A stretch of DNA of 64,000 nt from contig JABYQU010000042.1 in NCBI GenBank assembly GCA_022264855.1, positions 62,001 through 126,000 on the forward strand, given 5' to 3'. The notes beneath the pieces were generated by a model. It worked only from the letters and a program-made list of their open reading frames with translations, was not told the DNA's origin and ran no database searches. The number at the start of each line of letters is the position of its first letter. The first letter of the stretch is position 1. Source of the stretch: Lenzites betulinus (taxonomy: Eukaryota; Basidiomycota; Agaricomycetes; Polyporales; Polyporaceae). Positions 57,501 to 64,000 of this stretch are shown piece after piece. The position numbers were made by a program, and so were the translations under genes.

Positions 57501-58868
57501 TGGAACTGGACGGAGAAGAAGGGCTTGTCGACACAATATATTCCCTCGTTGCTGCCATCGTTCGCGTTCTGGAAAAGCTCTTTCCAGCTCTCGGGCAGCG
57601 ACGCGGTCTCCACCTGGTAACCGTGGTTTTGACTGGTGATGTAGCAGCGGCCGCTGAGCGCGTCCGTGCAGGGAATGTTGTGCCCGCGATTACCATACTT
57701 CATCTTTGACGTCTGCGCGCCCGCCGCGAGCGCGAGCAGCTGGTGACCAAGACAAATCCCGAAGATGGGCCGGTCTGTCTTCTCCATTGCACGTGCGAGG
57801 CGGTCAATGGCAGGCTTGACCATCGTGGGGTCACCCGGGCCGTTGGAGACGAACAGGCCGTCGTACGGCTCCTCTTCGCTCGAGAGGTAGTCGTAGTCCC
57901 ACGGCACTACCTTCAGCTCCACGCCGCGATGCGTGAAGCAACGGATTTGATTATACTTCATGCCGACGTCGACTGCTATCACGCGCAGGGGGCGCGTCCC
58001 CGAAGGGTGCAGCTTCGGCGCGACCACCGGCTTGTAGATACGCGGGGTCTTTGTGGAGACGACGGCAACCAAGTTTTCCTCGTTCGGATCGTGGAACGGC
58101 AGGTCCACATAGTCTTCGCGCCAGGCCGCGGTCTTCAGGGCACCCGGCGGGGACGGCGCGCGAGAAGCAGGGGTAGACGTCGGGAGCAATGAGGCACGTC
58201 TGCCAGCGGGCGCATCCTTTGCGCGGGCCAGGATCTTTCCCAGCATCGATCCCTTCTCCCGGATCTTTTTCGTGAGGGAGCGTGTGTCGACGCCGAAGAT
58301 GGCGGGCACACCGCTCTCCTTGAGCCATTCGCCCAGGGACGAGCCCGCGAGGAAATGGCTGTAGTCCTCAGAGTAGGAGCCGACTACGAGTGCAGCGATG
58401 TGGATGCGCGAGGACTCGAACTCGTGCGGGATGTCGTCGACAGAGACGTCTTTTGGGCGGGGAGGCACACCGTAGTTGCCGATGAGAGGATAGGTGAGGA
58501 TGAGGATTTGGCCTTCGTACGACGGGTCGGTGAGGGACTCGGTGTAGCCGACCATCCCTACAAAGTACAATGAGGATGCATTCCCTCTATGCGCTATCCC
58601 ACAAACGCTGTAAACGGATGAAAAAAGTCATACCGGTCTGGAAGACACATTCTCCTGCGACGCTCTTCCCCTCCGCGCCGAAGCTGATGCCTCGAACGGC
58701 GGTGCCATCCGCGAGCTCGAGGACAGCATCCACGAGGTGGTTTCCGTCCTGTACCGAGGTCGCCGCGAGGGGCGATGAAGGGGAGTCATGCCCGGGATAG
58801 TTGCTCGCAGACCGCGCAAGGACGGGGCGGACGACGTTGGTGGTCTGAGCGGGGTTCGAGAGAGCCAT
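51596..58868 (-). CDS. URA2: CAD-like multifunctional pyrimidine protein (GATase-CPSase II-DHOase-like-ATCase)
   Basis: About ten exons read right to left, roughly 2,240 residues, the usual size. It makes carbamoyl phosphate from glutamine and transfers it to aspartate, the first two steps of UMP synthesis, feedback-inhibited by UTP. Start [15 protein letters not shown] at 58868; exon 1 (58634-58868) joins to [16 protein letters not shown]. Glutamine amidotransferase: [20 protein letters not shown] (catalytic Cys) and [12 protein letters not shown]. Two CPSase halves: [20 protein letters not shown] and [19 protein letters not shown], with [11 protein letters not shown] and [13 protein letters not shown] DHOase-like segment (around [20 protein letters not shown]) lacks the usual metal-binding HxH and is expected to be inactive, as in fungi. 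ATCase: [49 protein letters not shown], and a last exon ending [11 protein letters not shown]. Confidence 0.95.
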
Positions 58869-59456
58869 TCCGCAAATGAATTGGGGTGTATGTCGTGTTT
58901 TGATGTGCGAGGCCTCTCTTCCTCTTCGCTCGCTCGCTGTGCGCGTTTCGAGTGAAGGGGAAGAGAAAAAGAAACGCGCTCGCGCTCGTACCTCTATAAA
59001 ACAATCCACAGGTCACGTGCCATGCAATTTCGAGAGATCTTGGAGATCGCCGTGCTATCAATATATTAAAGGAGGACTGTGCTGACTCAGCGTGAGTACT
59101 AGACGCCCCCATAAACCGGAACCCGTGAGCGTTGAACGTTGAACTCTCAGAGTTGGGGCAACATATCCTGCAGGGAAAAAGTCCTCGCGAGCCGGATTAC
59201 TGTAAATATGCCCAGTGATTATCAAGAGGTTGTAGCTGGGAGGAGTCGCAGGCGCGCAGCTCAACGGGCGTCTTATATACAAACATCCAGCCTATCCAAT
59301 CTAGAATTCGACCCACATTTCGCGTCCTCGACGACGACGGCGAACCGGAATGGCGAGCCTTTACTTCTCAGTTATCTATACGCAACGGTAAGCTGACATA
59401 ATAAGACGCATCAGTTAAAAATACCGTCTCGCGGAGAGGACCTTAAGGCCTTACCA
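58869..59456. other. URA2 upstream region
   Basis: Leader and promoter of URA2; a TTTATAGA-type element lies near 58993-59003 on the minus strand. No other gene recognised before the right arm of the inverted duplication starts at about 59457. Confidence 0.45.
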
Positions 59457-59713
59457 GGACCGGATGGGGTTCTTCGAGTAAGCTTAGGGGCGCGAGTGCG
59501 CCCCCGAGAGGGGAAGTGCTACAACTAGTAGATTCGTCGGCGTATCTGAGGGCTCTCGCTTAGCCTTGTTCATATTAGAGGATAAAACCTAATGAAAGCG
59601 AGTCGTGGGCTTGCCTGTCGATCAAAATAGGAACTCGGGTTGCCGGTAGTTGGACCTGTAGTATTGGTGCAGACGCCAATTGGTGACTTCATTTCAATTG
59701 ACACCAGTACTAG

Positions 59714-60467
59714 AGGACCCCCGATTATGGTAGGCGATCTCACATCAGTATCCGGACAAAATTGGGTCCGCCAGGACCCCCTATGCTAGATTTTTTCCAG
59801 ACAAAATAGGCCAAAATCGGGTACCAACCCACTTCAGATTGCCGGACAAAATGGCGGCCGCGATGGGGGTACCTACATCAAAACCCGGACAAATTAGCCG
59901 CGTACCTAGTCTCCTCAGGTTACCAACACATAGGCGCCCCAATCAATGGTTGTTATTCACTGCATAGTATGTTGTACAGTTGGGTTAGCATCGCTTACTC
60001 AGGCTATACAAGGGCTGATATTGGCAAGCCGCTTATGATGGCACTATCGGAGATTGAATATTTGAGGCATATTATCAATAGCGCCCGCGCGGTAATGCTA
60101 CTTGAACTTACTGTGCTTCAAGCTTCAAGCTTCAAAGATCGGAATTTTCAGGATTTAGACTCAGGTTTGTGCGTCTAAAGCGCTGTTGAGTACTATGGTG
60201 GTTAGTGGGGATTTTTTTTATGCTGTACAGTGACTGGGGCGCATTTTCCGGGCAGCTTTCGCCCTAGGCGAACCTAAATCGCATTTTCCGGACATATATA
60301 GCCTGGTACCAACCCGGATTTGTTTTCCGGACAAATGGCCCCCGAAGGGGGCCGAACCTTGATTTTTTCCAGACATTTCGAGCGAAAAATGGCCCAAAAA
60401 CCGCAGACATTTTGACCAAAATCCGGGTGGTCGAGATGTAGGTTCCCCTACTATAATCGGGGGTCCT
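59714..60467. mobile_element. Non-autonomous DNA transposon (MITE-like), 754 bp with TIRs
   Basis: The ends are inverted repeats: AGGACCCCCGATTATGGTAG at 59714 pairs with the reverse complement of the last 21 bases (60447-60467), with one mismatch. The related empty site at 46063-46078 (minus) reads ..CAGTACTAG|TGGCAGCACC.., while here the element sits between ..CAGTACTAG and GGCAGCACC... The insertion is thus precise, and no target-site duplication is evident. Inside, (C)CGGACAAA(A/T)-type words recur near both ends (59751, 59842, 59885, 60284, 60321, with looser forms elsewhere), like the subterminal transposase-binding repeats of CACTA/hAT-like elements. It encodes no transposase, so it must depend on one elsewhere. 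Confidence 0.85.
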
Positions 60468-60763
60468 GGCAGCACCTGGCGGAGTCATGACCACCAAGTT
60501 CCGATTCCACCGGGAATCGGTCTTGACAATGAGAGTTTGGTGGTGCACGTGAATCCAGATGCACCCGGTTTTTGGCCGCGATTGATCAATCAATCTCCTG
60601 GTACTCCCGACATTTACGTCTATTTGTTCTCTGTGGCGTGATCATCCAGACCTGAGTACTTGCGGCGAGCCGTCAGTACTTCCGCCGTATGCACAACTGT
60701 CGGACAAATGTTTACAGTATAGCTCAACAACCGCAATGTTCATTTAATTTCCATACGAGAGGG

Positions 60764-60808
60764 GGGCGCACATTGAGGGCGGGCGTAGCCCGCCCGAAGT
60801 GTGCGCCC
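60764..60808. other. Long GC-rich imperfect hairpin
   Basis: 21-base arms 60764-60784 and 60788-60808 pair with three mismatches around a GTA loop. The core GGGCGGGC/GCCCGCCC and the outer GGGCGCACA/TGTGCGCCC are perfect. It resembles the smaller GGGGCGC..GCGCCCC hairpin near 46290 and 59490, suggesting a shared repeat-family end. Confidence 0.6.
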
Positions 60809-60929
60809 AATAATACAGAGTAAGCCCTAGTACTTACATTTCGTGGCCGCTAGTTATAGGCCGGAATTCAGGATCTCACCCACCTATTCACAAAACCACT
60901 GCCCCAACACTTATTCGTTTAGACACCCT

Positions 60930-62435
60930 GCTCCCGGCCCTGTGGTGGCAGGCATCACGAGCAATGATACTCTATATACCCCTCAGGACCTTGACAATCG
61001 TCCCCTTGACCACATGAAGACAGTTGTAGAAGAGGTTGTCACAAGTTGGACTGCAGGCACGGCAGAAAGCCCCGCACAGGAAGCGCAGATCGCGAAGACG
61101 CTGCGCTCGCTCATGGACAACGGCGGATTCGCCGCTGTGAAGATCATCGGGTACGAACACAACTGGAGCGATGCGGGAGCGTACCCCGTAGAGCTCGTGA
61201 GTCCCCTCTGCGCTTCTTCTCTCGTATGATTTCAGCTGGGTGCTGATGCGGGGTGTCATGCAGATGAACGACGCCGCGAGCGCATTCGCTGGCGTGGGCT
61301 TCCACTGCTATTCCGGCGCTGTGTGGCAGCAGGACGCGTTTCACAGCGCGTACCTGAACAAGGACATCCTCTTCACCGAGTGCTCGGGCGTGTATGGCAG
61401 CGATTGGTGGAGCAATCTCAAGGTGCGTCCTGTCTCGTCTGGCCTGCAACCTGCCCGGGCTGATTTTTGGTCTCTCGTATTTGCAGTGGTACATGGACAA
61501 CATGTAAGCACATCCGCGAGGTAGGGTATTCGAGAAGCGAAGGTGCTGACGCCCGTCACGCAGCTTCATTGGGTCCATCGAACACAACTCGCGCTCCGGG
61601 CTCCCGGCACTAACAGCTGTTCGCCTCCCCGTCGCCACTGTCAACCGTGACGGTAGCTGGAGCATGAACCAGGAGTGTATGTTCTTCCCCCTTACTCTCT
61701 TTGACAACATCGTCTGACGGACGCCTTGTTCGTTACTTTTTTCTAACATACCCGCAGTCTACGCGATGGCACAGTCGTCGAAGGCAACAATCCCCCGCGA
61801 CGCAGGCGGCCCCTCCGGCAAGCACATCGGAGTGAGCGTCGGCAGGAGCCAGAGCTGGGCGCTGCGCATCACCGCATTCGTAACCGGGCGTTCGAACGCG
61901 AACGACTGGTTGCGCTACAGCCTCGTCGTGCTGAACTGGTGAGCACACCGTCGTCGGCGCCTCGGGACTGACACTGACGTACGGGGTCTCCGCAGGGATG
62001 ACTATCCGAACGGGAGCTGGAACCCGACTCCCGTGAAGACGACGATCGAGCTCCGTGGACAGCAGGTGAGCCTTTTCCGATTCTCGTGGGCAAGCCCAGG
62101 CTGGATCCCTCGGTATCTCACATGTCGCTTAGCAGAAACGTGAAAGGTCCCGAGTCTCAGGAAGAAGTTGGTTGACAAGTCTTTACAATCTTCGGTTGAC
62201 CTCCCAGATATTACCGTTGAGGCATAAGGGTTACCGTTAAGTACTATGGCTATTTCCATGCCCACCAAGTCCAGTATATAGAAATATGAGCAATGCATTG
62301 AATGATACTCATGGATCGGAGCCCTGTTTCCCTCCCATCGTTATATCACAATGGGTGGAATCGGGCTGGGCGTGCGAAGCATCGCCGTTCACCCTCAAGT
62401 TCTCTTGGTGGCGCGCGGTGCAGCCTGCTGGTTCC
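60930..62435 (+). pseudogene. GH30-type glycoside hydrolase (endo-beta-1,6-glucanase-like), broken
   Basis: Exons match GH30 from AGITSNDTLYTP through TLRSLMDNGGFAAVKIIGYE, FAGVGFHCYSG, ILFTECSGVYGSDWWSNLKW (nucleophile Glu in TEC), IGSIEHNSRSGL, FYAMAQSSKATIPRDAGGP and WLRYSLVVLNW, with intact GT-AG introns. Lost: the N-terminal half with signal peptide, the segment that should carry the acid/base Glu (…NEPQ), and the LMWN...LPG loop after SGL. The last intron (from 62069) is swollen to about 300 bp before a final FTLKFSWW segment near 62390. Active homologues cut beta-1,6-glucan, secreted, in cell-wall remodelling or mycoparasitism; this one cannot be active. It lies inside the upstream region of F-box copy B. 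Confidence 0.75.
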
Positions 62436-62554
62436 CACGCACAAGCCTTGTACACCGAGTCGTATTGACTCGTACTTATACTCACTCTGGTCTGGTGCGC
62501 TTGGACATCTACTATCACCATCTTCACCGCACTCAAGGTCCCACAGCGTGCAAT

Positions 62555-64000
62555 ATGCTCTCAGACGAGGAATCATCTCTCACCGAGCTTTCTTCAAGTG
62601 AGGACGAGTTTGAAGTCGTAGTGAAGACGAAGAGGAAAAGCGCAAACACGACGTTGACGACGTCGTCAAAGACCCTCCTGTCGCTGAATTATGATGTTCT
62701 CCATCTCATCGTCGAGTTTGTCCGTACCCGTTATTTTCTTCGCCCATTTGCTTCAACGTGTCGTTCAATGCGCCACCTGTGTATGCCCGTTCTATTCGCG
62801 CGGATTCTTCTCCGGTCAAGTGTCATCACACCAAGGGACTTCAATATACCCGAGAGTGTTATGTCACATGTGCGGTGCGTACACAACAACGACGCCTGCT
62901 TCCATCCGCTCACCCCTACATAGATCTATGAGGTTCCTCTATGACTACGACTACGACTACGACCCTATTGTACGGAAAACATACAAAACTCCGCCCCGTC
63001 GCGCCTCTCACAAACACCCTCATCATAAATTCTTTCTGGATGCCTTGAGCAAAATGAAACGACTACGCAACGTCGTTGTAGACATTACTGTACACACCGG
63101 CTTGCCTTTCTGGGTCCTCGACGCTATTTTCTCTACGCCCCACATCTCTTCTGTCGAGTTCGGACCATCGTTATGCCTCCCGGCAGAATGCGATGGCAGT
63201 ATCCCCAAACATCTTCGACTCACAGGTCCTGTCGCCTCTCTTACATCCTTCCGCAGACCTGTCCGAACCGACACACAGTACTCTCAGACGCCGGAGGAGG
63301 CAAAACTACTCCTCTGCCTGTTCAAGCGAATCCACCATACCATCGAGGTCGTGGAGATGCCAATCGAAACCGCGCCATTTGGAGCGTTCCGGAGGAGGGA
63401 CTGGCCATGTCTCCGCGAGCTTGTCCTTCGCGGGGGACCGCGACGCTCCCTGCGTGCGTACCTGCTCGAGAACCTGACGCGGATGCCAAACCTGCGTGTC
63501 CTCAAGCTCGAGCTCGCACACTCTTCTGAATCAGGGCCGCAGCGCATATGTCCCCCTGGCTGGACGGGCGGATGTCCGTGGCCGAAGTTGGAGGTCCTGA
63601 CGGTCTCGAACCCTCACCCGGACGAGGAACTGTTCGCACACCTGCCGGACAGTCTTCAGGAGCTGACAATACGGTGTTTCCCTCGACGCTACGCTGTGGC
63701 GTATTCATGGGCGAGGGAGATCAAGATTATGCACGAATATGGCTGGGGTTTGACTCTGCCGACGTCCGACGAGCTGTTGCGTCTCCTGAGGCGATGTGGG
63801 ACGTCGCTTGTCTGCCTCCGACACCTTGACATCGAGTTCGCAGCGTCCTCGGAAGATATCGGGCTTATGCGGCACATCGCAACTGCGTTCCCGACGCTGG
63901 CGTTCCTCCAAATATTCCGTTATCGCACGGATGGTTGCACGCAGGATGTAGCTTTTTGGGTAAGTGCGTCCGCTTTCTGTGGTTGCATGTGCTAATAACG
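62555..64000 (+). CDS. F-box/LRR-type protein, copy B (runs off the window)
   Basis: Near-identical, inverted copy of the gene at 44075-45872. Exon 1 is 62555-62874 and exon 2 62924-63959, followed by the GTAAGTGCGTCC donor at 63960; the last exon is outside the window. Relative to copy A it has one extra Ser after LTTS, one extra residue in RDFNIPESV, and a longer Asp/Tyr run (YDYDYDYD against CDYDYNY), all in frame, so coding potential is kept. Its original upstream region is disrupted by the transposon and the GH30 fragment, so its expression may differ from copy A. Confidence 0.75.

Larger units (their letters stand above)
59457..64000 (+). repeat. Inverted duplication, right arm (interrupted)
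   Basis: Reverse-orientation counterpart of 44417-46333. Homologous blocks are about 59457-59713, 60468-60505 and 62448-64000. They are separated by a TIR transposon (59714-60467) and by a segment carrying a GH30 pseudogene (about 60506-62447), neither present in the left arm. Confidence 0.85.

Noticed and set aside
60500..62405. AAGTTC at both sides of the GH30-containing insertion as a target-site duplication
   Set aside because: The right AAGTTC lies inside the last GH30 exon (FTLKFSWW), and similarity to the left arm resumes only at about 62448, so the match is probably chance.

Overview
The window looks like nuclear DNA of a wood-decay basidiomycete, most likely a polypore (Polyporales). 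Genes are split by many short (about 50-60 bp) GT-AG introns. The window holds a fused CPSase/DHOase-like/ATCase gene, a family of closely related microsomal P450s, a fungal C4-sterol methyl oxidase, a CFA-synthase gene and F-box/LRR-type genes. There is no operon structure, rRNA, CRISPR array or convincing tRNA. All functional calls come from reading the sequence; no database search was run.

Layout. (1) 1-23967 is dominated by a direct duplication of at least 10.5 kb. Copy 1 (1-10465) enters from outside the window and copy 2 is 13358-23967. Each copy carries part of a ~164-bp tandem repeat array, a small hypothetical gene, a GC-rich degenerate repeat block, a short 17-bp tandem repeat, a P450 gene on the minus strand and a long gene-poor stretch. 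Between the copies (10466-13357) lies gene-poor DNA and the upstream part of the array. The two copies differ in a peculiar three-zone way: copy 1 is full of small deletions in its first 5.5 kb, the copies are almost identical over the next 4.4 kb, then visibly divergent for the last 0.5 kb. (2) 23968-28646 is gene-poor with a perfect 20-bp hairpin and short tandem repeats. (3) 28647-31030 is a ten-exon CFA-synthase-like gene. (4) 31031-36062 has no gene I can defend. (5) 36063-43749 holds an F-box-like gene, ERG25, a decayed F-box/LRR fragment and a third P450. (6) 44075-64000 is framed by two inverted copies of another F-box/LRR gene (44417-46333 minus, 59457-64000 plus). Between them are an AzgA-type purine permease and the URA2-type pyrimidine gene. 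The right-hand copy has been invaded by a 754-bp DNA transposon with terminal inverted repeats and by a fragment carrying a broken GH30 glycoside hydrolase gene.

Together: URA2 starts de novo pyrimidine synthesis, and the neighbouring permease would import purine bases and carries GATA-type motifs upstream. ERG25 and the P450s are ER-membrane oxygenases of sterol and secondary metabolism, and the CFA synthase modifies membrane acyl chains. I see no evidence that these form a biosynthetic cluster. The main interest is structural: the asymmetric duplication, the splice-signal-like satellite and the nested insertions whose pre-insertion site is preserved in the same window.
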